Origin: JAUNSR01 sp036655755
GTDB lineage: Bacteria > Bacteroidota > Bacteroidia > Bacteroidales > JAUNSR01
Direction of reading: 5' to 3'
DNA: 64,000 bases
NCBI GenBank assembly: GCA_036655755.1
Contig: JAVVPN010000002.1
Coordinates: 17,842 to 81,841, forward strand
Below the pieces are notes generated by a model. The model saw only the letters and a program-made list of their open reading frames with translations. It had not been told where the DNA came from and did not search any database. Positions 18,776 through 27,322 of this stretch are shown in pieces. The number at the start of each line of letters is the position of its first letter. Positions within the stretch are counted from its first letter, which is position 1. A program made the translations under genes and the position numbers.

Positions 18776-19579
18776 ATGATTCAACAAAATCAGAATTTAC
18801 AGGAAGTATATGTATGGCAATTGCCCGTACGTATCTTTCACTGGGTAAATGCAGTAGTGATTGTCGGATTATGCATTACAGGCTATATCATAGGTAATCC
18901 TCCTGCTATCCAGCATGGAACGGCGCCATCCGAAAATTATTGGTTTGGCATTGTGCGCTTCGTTCACTTTGTATGTGCGTTTATTTTTATTCTCAATTTT
19001 CTTGTACGCATCTACTGGATGTTTGCGGGTAATCATTTTTGCCGTTGGTTTAATTACATTCCACTCACAAAGAAACAATGGCGGGGAATCCGGGATACCC
19101 TTAAAATCGACGTATTGTTGATTACGAAGAAACCCATTTATGATATCGGTCATAATGCGTTGGCAGCTACTACATATGGCGGTTTGTTTGTGATTATGAT
19201 TTTACAGGCATTGACCGGAATGATGATGTTCGCTCCGCAGTCGAATGCTTTTTGGGCTCCGTTTTTTATGAAGATGCTCATATTCTTCGATGGTTTTTTC
19301 CCAATCCGGACATTACACCACTGGCTGATGTGGGCATTCATTTTGTTTGCCATCGTTCATATTTATCTGGTTTTTTACCATGATTATATTGAAAAGAATG
19401 GTATTGCCTCGTCGATTATTGGTGGATGGAAGTTTATTCCACTGCCAATCGTACAGGATTATGCCAGCGAACGGGCTATGGCTAAAGATGTAAAACTCTT
19501 GAAAAAACAATTGCGCGAAGCACGCAAGATACGAAAGGAAGCAGAAGGACCGCGTGAAATACCCGGTTCTGAAACCTAA
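18776..19579 (+). CDS. hyaC: Hydrogenase b-type cytochrome subunit
   Basis: 267 residues with four predicted membrane helices. Candidate haem ligands are the histidines in VRIFHWVNAVVIVG, VRFVHFVCAFIF and LHHWLMWAFILFAIVHIYLVFYH. The protein anchors the hydrogenase dimer and passes electrons from H2 to the quinone pool (menaquinone in this phylum). The charged C-terminal tail (KLLKKQLREARKIRKEAEG) faces the cytoplasm. It follows the large subunit by 14 bp. Confidence 0.94.
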   Translation: MIQQNQNLQEVYVWQLPVRIFHWVNAVVIVGLCITGYIIGNPPAIQHGTAPSENYWFGIVRFVHFVCAFIFILNFLVRIYWMFAGNHFCRWFNYIPLTKKQWRGIRDTLKIDVLLITKKPIYDIGHNALAATTYGGLFVIMILQALTGMMMFAPQSNAFWAPFFMKMLIFFDGFFPIRTLHHWLMWAFILFAIVHIYLVFYHDYIEKNGIASSIIGGWKFIPLPIVQDYASERAMAKDVKLLKKQLREARKIRKEAEGPREIPGSET

Positions 19580-19602
19580 AATAAAAAATAGATTATATAC
19601 AA

Positions 19603-20133
19603 ATGAAACCACTTTTAATCTTGGGAATAGGAAATCTCATCTTGCGGGATGAGGGTATCGGCATTCATGTAGTGCGTCGGCTGGAGGAAACCGAAACGTT
19701 TCCCGAAGAGGTGGATGTGATGGATGGCGCCACGGGAGGGTATTTCCTACTAAACGATGTGATAGAGTATGAGCATGTGATTATGATCGATGCAACGCTC
19801 GACCATTTGCCACCCGGTACCGTTCGGGTTATTCAGCCTCGTTACTCATCGGATTATCCGCCGCTGATGAGCGCCCATGAATTCGGTCTGAAAAATATGA
19901 TTGATTCCATGCTGTTTCTTGAGAAGATGCCCGATATGTATCTTATCGTAATCTCTGTGAAGGACGTACAGAAAATGGGGTTGGCATTGACGCCCGCCGT
20001 AGAGGCTGCTATTCCGGAAGTGATTCGAAAAGTAAAAAAGATTGTTAAACAGTTAATTCCTGATTATAATGACTCACAACACGCATTCGCCACAGACGAG
20101 ATGGGCCAGGGAGGTGTTGAAAGCTCACTTTGA
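19603..20133 (+). CDS. hyaD: Hydrogenase maturation endopeptidase
   Basis: 176 residues of the HyaD/HupD/HybD family. LGIGNLILRDEGIGIHVVRRL opens the protein and its acidic residue is a nickel-sensing ligand. The other two ligands are expected in MIDATLD and SAHEFGLK. The enzyme clips the C-terminal peptide from the large subunit after nickel insertion. Its last 65 bp overlap the start of the AMMECR1 gene in another frame, linking the hydrogenase genes to the downstream triad on one transcript. Confidence 0.95.
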   Translation: MKPLLILGIGNLILRDEGIGIHVVRRLEETETFPEEVDVMDGATGGYFLLNDVIEYEHVIMIDATLDHLPPGTVRVIQPRYSSDYPPLMSAHEFGLKNMIDSMLFLEKMPDMYLIVISVKDVQKMGLALTPAVEAAIPEVIRKVKKIVKQLIPDYNDSQHAFATDEMGQGGVESSL

Positions 20134-20584
20134 AGGTCGTCAGCCGGAACGGATTCCGGACGAAGTACTCCGACAGCAAGCAGGCTGTTTTGTGTCGTTG
20201 CATAATCCGGATGAAAGCCTGCGTGGTTGTATCGGAACGATTATGCCAACCAAAGCAACCCTCGAGGAGGAGATCAAAACCAATGCGATTTCAGCAGCAT
20301 TCATGGATCCACGTTTCGACCCGTTGCAGAAAGGGGAATTAGAGGATTTGGTGATATCTGTAGATGTATTGGGTGAACCCGAAAGTATTTCATCTTTTGA
20401 CGAACTCGATCCGAAAGTGTATGGGGTGATTGTTTCTGCCGGAAATAAGCGCGGAGTATTATTACCCGATCTGCCCGGTATCGACAAGGTAGAACAGCAA
20501 TTGCATATTGCGATGCAAAAAGCCGGTATAGCCGATGGTACTCCCATTGCGGTTCACCGCTTTAAAGTGCATCGTTATCATTGA
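20069..20584 (+). CDS. amrA: AMMECR1 domain protein (AmmeMemoRadiSam system protein A)
   Basis: 171 residues made almost entirely of the AMMECR1 fold. The signature LRGCIGT is present, with AAFMDPRFDPLQKGELEDLVIS and YGVIVSAGNKRGVLLPDLPG. The family is conserved from bacteria to humans but has no established biochemical role; in bacteria it commonly sits beside a Memo-like protein and a radical SAM enzyme, as here. The ATG at 20069 keeps the expected first helix (RWAREVLKAHFEG), so the 65-bp overlap with the protease gene is probably real. Confidence 0.9.
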   Translation: MTHNTHSPQTRWAREVLKAHFEGRQPERIPDEVLRQQAGCFVSLHNPDESLRGCIGTIMPTKATLEEEIKTNAISAAFMDPRFDPLQKGELEDLVISVDVLGEPESISSFDELDPKVYGVIVSAGNKRGVLLPDLPGIDKVEQQLHIAMQKAGIADGTPIAVHRFKVHRYH

Positions 20585-20617
20585 TTGATAGAAACGAACC
20601 TTTTTATTCGTAAGAAA

Positions 20618-21493
20618 ATGGTTGAAGCTTCTTTTTATATATCACTCGACGATCAGTTGGTGAAATGTGAGTTATGCCCACATCACTGCCGGATTAAGCC
20701 CGGACAAGTGGGTATTTGTAAGGTCCGAAAGAATATTGACGGAAAGCTTTATTCGATGAATTACGGAGTAGTGAGTGCAGCAGCACTCGATCCCATAGAG
20801 AAGAAACCGCTGTTTGACTTTCATCCCGGGTCACATATCTTTTCGATAGGCAGTGTGGGGTGTAATCTGGGCTGCGTATTTTGTCAGAACTGGCAGATTG
20901 CAACCGCCACTGAAGCGGCCGTTCAGCAATCCGATAAGAATATTCCGCCCGAAGCGATTCTCGATGCCGCCATCAAGTTAATACCCAACGGCAATATCGG
21001 AGTGGCTTATACGTACAATGAGCCAACCGTCTGGTTTGAATATATGCGCGATATAGCCGCTCTGGTTAAAGAGAACAATCTCAAAAATGTAATGGTATCC
21101 AACGGATTTATCGAAGTAAAACCGCTCGAAGTGCTGTTGGGTTTGATCGACGCATTCAATATCGACCTCAAAGGCTATAGTAATGATTTCTATAAACGTA
21201 TGACCAAATCCGAACTCGACCCTGTATTGCGAACACTCGAGATGATAGCCAAAAACGGAAATCATCTGGAAATTGCCTACCTGGTGATACCGGGAGAGAA
21301 TGATGATCCGACGAAGTTCCGTGAAATAGTAGGTTGGCTCAAAGGTCATGTGGGTGAAAAGGTTACATTGCATATCGATCGCTATTTTCCTAATTATAAA
21401 TTGCAGACTCCGCCTACCTCTGTTGAGTCGTTACACGAACTGGCCGATATCGCCAAGTCGATATTACCACGGGTACATATTGGAAATGTTTAA
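20618..21493 (+). CDS. amrS: Radical SAM protein of the AmmeMemoRadiSam system
   Basis: 291 residues from the ATG at 20618; an upstream TTG would add 11 residues without family support. The radical SAM cluster motif is GCNLGCVFC. An N-terminal Cys pattern CELCPHHC...GICKVR precedes it, as in relatives of pyruvate-formate-lyase activating enzymes. DPIEKKPLFDFHPGS is characteristic of this subfamily. The enzyme should cleave S-adenosylmethionine to act on an unknown substrate, presumably one shared with the flanking AMMECR1 and Memo proteins. It starts 33 bp after the AMMECR1 stop. Confidence 0.92.
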   Translation: MVEASFYISLDDQLVKCELCPHHCRIKPGQVGICKVRKNIDGKLYSMNYGVVSAAALDPIEKKPLFDFHPGSHIFSIGSVGCNLGCVFCQNWQIATATEAAVQQSDKNIPPEAILDAAIKLIPNGNIGVAYTYNEPTVWFEYMRDIAALVKENNLKNVMVSNGFIEVKPLEVLLGLIDAFNIDLKGYSNDFYKRMTKSELDPVLRTLEMIAKNGNHLEIAYLVIPGENDDPTKFREIVGWLKGHVGEKVTLHIDRYFPNYKLQTPPTSVESLHELADIAKSILPRVHIGNV

Positions 21494-21506
21494 AATAAAA
21501 TTATAT

Positions 21507-22337
21507 ATGAAAGTGCGTCCGAATTTTGCAGAAGGAGGATTCTATGCTGCCGACCAGCATGATCTTATTAGTTTGTTGGAAAACCGCCTGACTCACGAAC
21601 GGGAAAATATAAATCTCGCATTGGCTGAAAAACAGATTATCGGCGGCGTGGTACCTCATGCCGGCCATGTATATTGTGCAGCCGAGGCAGTTCATTTTTT
21701 CGAAATCGTACGCCACAGCAAACAAGAGTTTGATGTGGTGATTATCGTAAATCCAAATCACCACGGTGAAGGCTCGCCTTTGTCGATCGATGACCATGAT
21801 TACTGGAGTTCGCCGCTAGGTAAGATTAAGATAGACCGGGAGTTGGCCGAGGCTACCGGTTTGCCATTTGATACGGCTTCGCAAGGGCGCGAGCATTCGG
21901 GCGAAGTAATCGTGCCTTATGTTCAGTATTTTATGGGATCGCAGATCAAGTTATTGCCGGTAAGTTTTGGAGCCCAAAGCTGTCATAATGCCGAGGTCGT
22001 AGCTCAGATTTTGTTTGAAGCCTGTGAGAAACTGGGCCGTAAGCCGTTGTATATCGCATCGTCCGATTTTAATCATTTTGCCAGTGCCCCGATGGGCAAA
22101 GAGTTGGACGATTATGCCCTCGAAGCGTTGATGCAACAAGATATGGATACGTTTGCCAGCCGCGTGGAGGAGCGCAATATTTCGATTTGTGGTTATGGGG
22201 CCATTATGAGCCTTTTTGATTATGCCAAATTGAAATACGGCAATTTCCATGCTACGATTCTGCGTCAGGGACACTCCGGGGAAGTGGTGCCTTCTGCTCA
22301 GGTGGTTGATTATGTGTCGATTCTTGTTTACAAATAA
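21507..22337 (+). CDS. amrB: Memo-like protein (AmmeMemoRadiSam system protein B)
   Basis: 276 residues starting MKVRPNFAEGGFYAAD. Conserved metal-site blocks of the Memo family are present: VPHAGHVYCA, NPNHHGEGSPLSID, EHSGEV, IASSDFNHFAS and the CGYGA cysteine. The fold is related to LigB-type extradiol dioxygenases, and human MEMO1 binds iron or copper with the equivalent His and Cys residues. The frame is open further upstream, but those codons overlap the radical SAM gene and do not belong. It is the last gene of the rightward hydrogenase-linked unit, before the phased array. Confidence 0.92.
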   Translation: MKVRPNFAEGGFYAADQHDLISLLENRLTHERENINLALAEKQIIGGVVPHAGHVYCAAEAVHFFEIVRHSKQEFDVVIIVNPNHHGEGSPLSIDDHDYWSSPLGKIKIDRELAEATGLPFDTASQGREHSGEVIVPYVQYFMGSQIKLLPVSFGAQSCHNAEVVAQILFEACEKLGRKPLYIASSDFNHFASAPMGKELDDYALEALMQQDMDTFASRVEERNISICGYGAIMSLFDYAKLKYGNFHATILRQGHSGEVVPSAQVVDYVSILVYK

Positions 22338-22346
22338 ATACTCATC

Positions 22347-22566
22347 CTTCCGCTCCCTCCTTTACCCTTTATTTAACACCCCACGTTTGATGATATTCCG
22401 CGAGGAACTTACGGGTGTTTCGCGGGCAATTTGATGTTCGCCCGCGAGCAACCCGAAAATCGTTCGCGGACGGTGGTTAGGTTGCTCGCGGGCGACGTGT
22501 GGATTCTTCGCGGACGAACATTGGGTTGCTCGCGGAGAAACAGTAAAGGAGATACCAGGTGGAAGG
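22347..22566. repeat. Extragenic 22-bp phased array 1 with partly inverted flanks
   Basis: Seven units begin at exactly 22-bp steps: 22399, 22421, 22443, 22465, 22487, 22509 and 22531. Each starts with a 7-bp head CGCG[AG][AG][CG] (CGCGAGG, CGCGGGC, CGCGAGC, CGCGGAC, CGCGGGC, CGCGGAC, CGCGGAG), followed by a 15-bp more variable part that often ends TTGCT or ATTCTT. Units 4 and 6 are the closest pair. TCGCCCGCGAGCAACC (22438-22453) is the perfect inverse of 22480-22495 and can fold. The flanks also mirror each other: CCTTCC and CTCCTTTAC on the left recur inverted as GTAAAGGAG and GGAAGG on the right. Because 22 is not a multiple of 3, a protein repeat is excluded. I cannot name a known family. 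Confidence 0.8.
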
Positions 22567-22598
22567 TAAACAAATGGGAGATAAATCGTATAAACGAG

Positions 22599-22640
22599 AG
22601 CCGTCCCCTAAAAGTCATACTTAACTTTTAGGGGACGGCT
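22599..22640. terminator. Strong bidirectional terminator between Memo and dnaB
   Basis: A perfect 17-bp stem, AGCCGTCCCCTAAAAGT with its complement at 22624-22640 and an 8-nt loop. It lies between two converging genes, so it can serve both strands. Confidence 0.85.
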
Positions 22641-22706
22641 TTGTGTTATTATAATAATAGATATGACTTTGTATATAACCTTGTATATTAAGCAATCGGA
22701 TTATTC

Positions 22707-24293
22707 TTAGAACGGAACTTCTGAATTGCCATTATCCCGTAGCATCTGGGCTGTTCCGCCATTGTTGAGCGCCGATCCGAACTGCTGGTTCATCGGAGCC
22801 GATTCTGCATAAAAGCTGTTGGTGCCCTGATTCATTTTCGAACCGAATGTGCTGCCGGCACTTTCGAAAGGTGGAGCAGGCACGTTGAGCGACGTATCGT
22901 CGTCGACGTTCTGGAATCGGGCGAATTCACCTTTAAAGCGGAGTCGCACATCGCCTACCGCACCATTACGGTGTTTGGCAATGATGATTTCGGCTAAGCC
23001 GCGCAGGTCGTTTCCTTTCTCGTCTTCTGTAATTTTATAATATTCGGGACGGTGGATGAAGCACACCATATCGGCATCCTGCTCGATGGCACCCGACTCA
23101 CGGAGGTCGGACAGCTGAGGGCGTTTTCCATCCCCCTGGCGGCTTTCCACACTACGGTTCAACTGCGACAGGGCGATAATCGGAATGTTCAATTCCTTGG
23201 CAAGCCCTTTTAGTGATCGAGAAATGGTAGATACCTCCTGCTCACGTGATCCGAACGACATTCCGCTCGCATTCATCAGCTGCAAGTAGTCGATAATCAC
23301 CATCTTCACTCCATGCTCGCGAACGAGACGGCGTGCTTTGGTACGAAGCTCGAATACGGATAGCGACGGGGTATCGTCGATAAACAACGGTACATCATAC
23401 AAATCTTTGATCTTCGCCATCAGCTGCTCCCATTCGTATGGAGCCAACTGACCACTCTTGATCTTTTCACCGGGGATTTCGCAGGTATTCACGATCAGAC
23501 GGTTTACGAGCTGAACGTTCGACATCTCGAGCGAGAATACAGCAACCGGCGTGTTGTAATTCATGGCCATGTTTTTCGCCATTGAAAGAACGAAGGCCGT
23601 TTTACCCATCGCCGGACGGGCCGCGATAATAACCAGGTCGGAATTCTGCCAACCCGAGGTCATTTTGTCGAGGTCGTTGAAGCCGGTTTGCAAACCGGAA
23701 AGCCCCTCTTTTCGGTTAGAGGCAATCTGAAGCTGATCGAGCGCGTCTTTAATGACGGGGTTGATCTGGGTAACGTCTTTCTTTACGTTGCGCTGGGATA
23801 TTTCGAAGAGTTTTCCTTCGGCGTCCTGCATCAGGTCATCTACATCCTGCGTATCGTCGAACGCTTTGTTCTGTACGTCGGACGAGAACGAAATCAATTC
23901 GCGGGCAAGATATTTCTGAGCGATGATACGCGCATGATACTCAACGTGAGCGGCCGAAGCCACTTTGGCAGTGAGCTGAGTGATCAGGAAAGGGCCTCCG
24001 GCCTCTTCGAGGGTACCGTTGCGACGCAATTGCTCGGTAACGGTCAGCATATCGATCGGTTCCTGTTTGGAAGCAAGATCAACAATGGCTGTATAGATTA
24101 ATTGATGTCCGTATTCATAAAAGCATTCCGGTTTCAGTATGTCACTGATCACGGAATACGCATCTTTTTCCAACATTAACGCACCCAATACCGCTTCCTC
24201 CAAATCACGTGCCTGAGGCTGTAATTTGCCAAAGTCAGGAGCGACGGGAGCTTTCGGGCGGCTGTTCCGAGGGGTGGATGGTCGTTTTTCCAT
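22707..24293 (-). CDS. dnaB: Replicative DNA helicase DnaB
   Basis: 528 residues. The N-terminal primase-interacting domain starts at about QARDLEEAVLGALML. The RecA-like motor has the Walker A motif ARPAMGKTAF, Walker B in MVIIDYLQLM, and LSQLNRSVESR with DLRESGAIEQDADMV. It is the hexameric helicase that opens the replication fork. A glycine-, asparagine- and methionine-rich tail of about 60 residues (from about AGSTFGSKMNQG) is disordered and ends SEVPF. It is transcribed divergently from ispE. Confidence 0.97.
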   Translation of the reverse strand: MEKRPSTPRNSRPKAPVAPDFGKLQPQARDLEEAVLGALMLEKDAYSVISDILKPECFYEYGHQLIYTAIVDLASKQEPIDMLTVTEQLRRNGTLEEAGGPFLITQLTAKVASAAHVEYHARIIAQKYLARELISFSSDVQNKAFDDTQDVDDLMQDAEGKLFEISQRNVKKDVTQINPVIKDALDQLQIASNRKEGLSGLQTGFNDLDKMTSGWQNSDLVIIAARPAMGKTAFVLSMAKNMAMNYNTPVAVFSLEMSNVQLVNRLIVNTCEIPGEKIKSGQLAPYEWEQLMAKIKDLYDVPLFIDDTPSLSVFELRTKARRLVREHGVKMVIIDYLQLMNASGMSFGSREQEVSTISRSLKGLAKELNIPIIALSQLNRSVESRQGDGKRPQLSDLRESGAIEQDADMVCFIHRPEYYKITEDEKGNDLRGLAEIIIAKHRNGAVGDVRLRFKGEFARFQNVDDDTSLNVPAPPFESAGSTFGSKMNQGTNSFYAESAPMNQQFGSALNNGGTAQMLRDNGNSEVPF

Positions 24294-24327
24294 ATAGGGA
24301 GTGATGATTTATTTTTATAGTGAAGGG

Positions 24328-24335
24328 CAAAGTTA
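24328..24335 (-). promoter_or_regulatory. Putative -7 element for dnaB
   Basis: The minus strand reads TAACTTTG (TAnnTTTG) 35 bp upstream of the dnaB start. Confidence 0.55.
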
Positions 24336-24393
24336 TTATTAATAATTATTTTTCCCGAACTTTGACCCCTACTATTATTACATTTTAGGTCGT

Positions 24394-25215
24394 ATGATAA
24401 CATTTCCTAATGCAAAGATAAATTTAGGCTTATCGGTTGTGGCAAAACGGCCCGACGGATATCATAATCTTGAAACGGTATTTTACCCGGTGGGTATTAA
24501 AGATGCGCTTGAGGTAATCGAGCGACCGGAGCCGGGATGTACGCTTCATATATCGGGTATTCCGGTGACGGATAATCAGGATGACAATCTGGTGGTGAAA
24601 GCTTACCGGAAGCTAGCGGAGCGCTATCCGCTCAAAGGGGTGGATATTTATCTGCACAAGCATATTCCGTTTGGCGCGGGTATGGGAGGCGGCTCGGCGG
24701 ATGCCGCATTTATGTTGCGCTTGCTTAATGATCAGTTTGAGCTGAACATTCCCGGAAGCGAGTTGGAAGCGATTGCTGCAGAACTGGGGGCGGATTGTCC
24801 GTTCTTTTGCCGTAACCGGCCTGTTTTCGCAGCAGGGACGGGAAATCTGTTTTCAGAGGTTTCCTTTTCGCTGAAAGGGTATTTTCTGGTTGTGGTAAAG
24901 CCGGAAGTGAGTGTTTCTACAAAAGATGCGTTTGGGGGAATCGTTCCTTGCAAACCTCTTTTCGCGGTAAAAGAGATTGTAGAAACGAAGCCGGTAAGCG
25001 AATGGAGGGAGTTTTTGGTAAACGATTTTGAACGTACAGTGTTTTCTATTTATCCGCAGCTTGGCGCGATTAAAGCCAAGTTGTATGAAGCAGGAGCCGT
25101 TTATGCGTCGATGTCGGGGTCGGGATCCTCTTTGTTCGGGATATTCGATCATGAGCCGGATGTGGCGGCACTCTTTCCGGACTGTTTCGTATGGACCGGG
25201 GCGTGCGAATATTGA
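24394..25215 (+). CDS. ispE: 4-diphosphocytidyl-2-C-methyl-D-erythritol kinase
   Basis: 273 residues of the GHMP kinase family. PNAKINLGLSVVAKRPDGYHNLETVF is the conserved N-terminus and HIPFGAGMGGGSADAAFML is the ATP-binding loop. It phosphorylates CDP-methylerythritol in the non-mevalonate isoprenoid pathway. The length is normal. It stands alone, 135 bp before grpE. Confidence 0.96.
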   Translation: MITFPNAKINLGLSVVAKRPDGYHNLETVFYPVGIKDALEVIERPEPGCTLHISGIPVTDNQDDNLVVKAYRKLAERYPLKGVDIYLHKHIPFGAGMGGGSADAAFMLRLLNDQFELNIPGSELEAIAAELGADCPFFCRNRPVFAAGTGNLFSEVSFSLKGYFLVVVKPEVSVSTKDAFGGIVPCKPLFAVKEIVETKPVSEWREFLVNDFERTVFSIYPQLGAIKAKLYEAGAVYASMSGSGSSLFGIFDHEPDVAALFPDCFVWTGACEY

Positions 25216-25349
25216 TTGAAAATTGCCATTCCTGCGTGTAACCTGTCAAAAAAGCACCTCGAACAGGGGTTTATGCTGACAAAGATTCAGTATTAGAGTA
25301 TGGCGCTCTTTTTGTAGTAAAAAAGTAGATAAACTTAAATGCAACTATT

Positions 25350-25979
25350 ATGTCGGGAAAAAAACATAAAGAAGAGATTCCTCATGAGGAGGAGAAAAAA
25401 GTAGCGGCAAACGCAGCTGAACAGGGCGAAGGCCAAGAAAAGGCTGCCGGAGCATCGGATGAAACCAATCCGGAGCTTGAATTGCCGGAAGAGGGTGTTT
25501 CTGATCAGGATGAACTGAACAAACTGACCGACCGTTGTGCGGAAATGGAAAAGAAGTACAATGATATGCACAATGATTATCTGCGTTTGATGGCTGATTT
25601 TGACAATTTCCGTAAACGTACGTTGCGTGAAAAAGCCGATTTGCTTAAAAACGGGGGCGAAGGTGCGTTGAAAAACCTACTTCCTGTAATTGATGACTTT
25701 GAGCGTGCGCTTTCGGCCCTTGAGTCGTCTGACGATATCAATGCTGTAAAAGAGGGTGTGGAGTTGATCTATAATAAGTTCAAAGGTTATCTGGAAGCGA
25801 ACGGAGTGAAAGAGATTCCGGCTACAGGTGAAGATTTTGATACGGAAATCCATGAGGCGATTACTACTTTCCCTGCTCCGACTCCGGAACAGAAAGGAAA
25901 AGTAATTGACTGTATGACTAAAGGATATAAGCTGAATGACAAAGTGATTCGCTTTGCTAAGGTTGTAGTAGGAGAATAA
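25350..25979 (+). CDS. grpE: Nucleotide exchange factor GrpE
   Basis: 209 residues. The first 60 are acidic and low-complexity, then comes a long helix (about 50-110) and the beta-wing domain ending KGYKLNDKVIRFAKVVVGE. LLPVIDDFERAL and the ANGVKEIPATGEDFD block are family hallmarks. It drives ADP release from DnaK. It is followed 18 bp later by dnaJ, the usual Bacteroidota order; dnaK is not in the window. Confidence 0.96.
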   Translation: MSGKKHKEEIPHEEEKKVAANAAEQGEGQEKAAGASDETNPELELPEEGVSDQDELNKLTDRCAEMEKKYNDMHNDYLRLMADFDNFRKRTLREKADLLKNGGEGALKNLLPVIDDFERALSALESSDDINAVKEGVELIYNKFKGYLEANGVKEIPATGEDFDTEIHEAITTFPAPTPEQKGKVIDCMTKGYKLNDKVIRFAKVVVGE

Positions 25980-25997
25980 TCTGAATCCAAATTGACA

Positions 25998-27182
25998 ATG
26001 GCTAAGAGAGATTATTATGAAGTGTTGGGCGTATCGAAAGGTGCGACAGCAGACGAAATAAAAAAGGCTTACCGGAAGAAAGCGATTGAGTTTCATCCGG
26101 ATAAGAATCCGGGTGACAAGGCTGCAGAAGAGAAGTTTAAAGAAGCGGCCGAGGCTTACGAAGTATTGAGCGATGCTGATAAACGGAAACGTTATGATCA
26201 GTTTGGTCATCAGGGTGTTGGCGGTGCCGGTGGTGCAGGAGGCTTCGGTGGAGGCTTCAGCGGACAGGGTATGTCAATGGATGATATCTTCTCTCAATTC
26301 GGCGATATCTTCGGTGGTCACTTTGGCGGTGGCGGCGGCTTTGGTGGTTTTAGCGGTTATGGTGGCGGCGGTGGCCGTAGCTCCGGTCCGCGGGTCAATA
26401 AAGGGGCTGACTTACGTGTCAAAGTAAAAGTTACTTTACAGGATGTAGCTCACGGAGTTGAGAAAAAAATCAAGGTGAAAAAACTGGTCGCATGTCATGC
26501 TTGTAACGGAACGGGTGCCGAAAACGGCAACAGCTTCCATACCTGTACAACATGTGGTGGTTCGGGAACTGTAAATCGTGTGCAGAATACGATGTTCGGT
26601 TCTATGCAAACTCAGGCAGCTTGTCCATCATGTGATGGAACGGGTAAGGTGGTCGATCATAAATGCTCTCAATGTACCGATGGTGTAAAACGGGAGGATG
26701 AAATTATCACTCTGAATATACCTGCCGGAGTATACGATGGTATGCAGTTGTCAATGGCCGGAAAAGGGAATGCCGCTAAAAATGGCGGTAAGCCGGGCGA
26801 TCTGATTATTGTGATTGAAGAGATTCCGGATCCTGAACTGATTCGTGATGAAAATGATTTGATATACAATTTGTTGCTTAATTTCCCTACCGCCGCATTG
26901 GGTGGTACGGCCGAGGTGCCGACGATTGATGGTAAAGCCCGGATTAAAATTGCTCCGGGAACCCAACCGGGTAAGGTTTTGCGCCTGAAAGGAAAAGGTT
27001 TGCCTTCTGTTAATAGTTACGGTACGGGCGATTTGCTGGTGAATGTAACTGTTTATGTACCGGAGTCGCTCAGTGACGAAGAGAAGAAGTCAATCGAAAA
27101 ACTGAAAGATTCGCCTAATTTTACCGCAAGCAAGTCGGTGAAAGAGAAAATCTTCAGTAAATTTAAACATATGTTTGAGTAA
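25998..27182 (+). CDS. dnaJ: Chaperone DnaJ
   Basis: 394 residues from the ATG at 25998 (MAKRDYYEVLGVSKGATADE). The J domain has the HPD motif (FHPDKNPGD). A very glycine-rich G/F region follows (about 73-135), then four zinc motifs: CHACNGTG, CTTCGGSG, CPSCDGTG and a degenerate CSQCTDGV that keeps both cysteines. The C-terminal substrate-binding domain is complete. It is the DnaK co-chaperone. A terminator follows, separating it from the second DnaJ gene. Confidence 0.96.
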   Translation: MAKRDYYEVLGVSKGATADEIKKAYRKKAIEFHPDKNPGDKAAEEKFKEAAEAYEVLSDADKRKRYDQFGHQGVGGAGGAGGFGGGFSGQGMSMDDIFSQFGDIFGGHFGGGGGFGGFSGYGGGGGRSSGPRVNKGADLRVKVKVTLQDVAHGVEKKIKVKKLVACHACNGTGAENGNSFHTCTTCGGSGTVNRVQNTMFGSMQTQAACPSCDGTGKVVDHKCSQCTDGVKREDEIITLNIPAGVYDGMQLSMAGKGNAAKNGGKPGDLIIVIEEIPDPELIRDENDLIYNLLLNFPTAALGGTAEVPTIDGKARIKIAPGTQPGKVLRLKGKGLPSVNSYGTGDLLVNVTVYVPESLSDEEKKSIEKLKDSPNFTASKSVKEKIFSKFKHMFE

Positions 27183-27208
27183 TCGATCAATCATTCGAGA
27201 ATAGTAAG

Positions 27209-27234
27209 ACGCGGAACTACCTTCAGTTCCGCGT
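27209..27234 (+). terminator. Terminator after grpE-dnaJ
   Basis: The stem ACGCGGAACT / AGTTCCGCGT (10 bp) is followed by TTTGTTT. Confidence 0.85.
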
Positions 27235-27249
27235 TTTGTTTATTATTAC

Positions 27250-27257
27250 TATCTTTG
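27250..27257 (+). promoter_or_regulatory. -7 element for the second dnaJ; 5' UTR hairpin downstream
   Basis: TATCTTTG is a perfect TAnnTTTG element. The predicted untranslated leader contains a small hairpin (ACTGTCA 27273-27279 with TGACAGT 27284-27290), and the gene starts at 27323. The second DnaJ is thus an independent transcription unit. Confidence 0.65.
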
Positions 27258-27322
27258 CACCCGAAAAATCAGACTGTCAGGGATGACAGTGCAATCCAAT
27301 AGAATAAATATCATTACATAAT

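Noticed and set aside
21348..21506. Upstream extension of the Memo-like gene
   Set aside because: It overlaps the radical SAM coding region in another frame and the family begins at MKVRPNFAEGGFY.
22399..22552. CRISPR array at the 22-bp repeats
   Set aside because: Units lack identical repeats of about 30 bp and unique spacers; the conserved head is only 7 bp and no cas genes are near.
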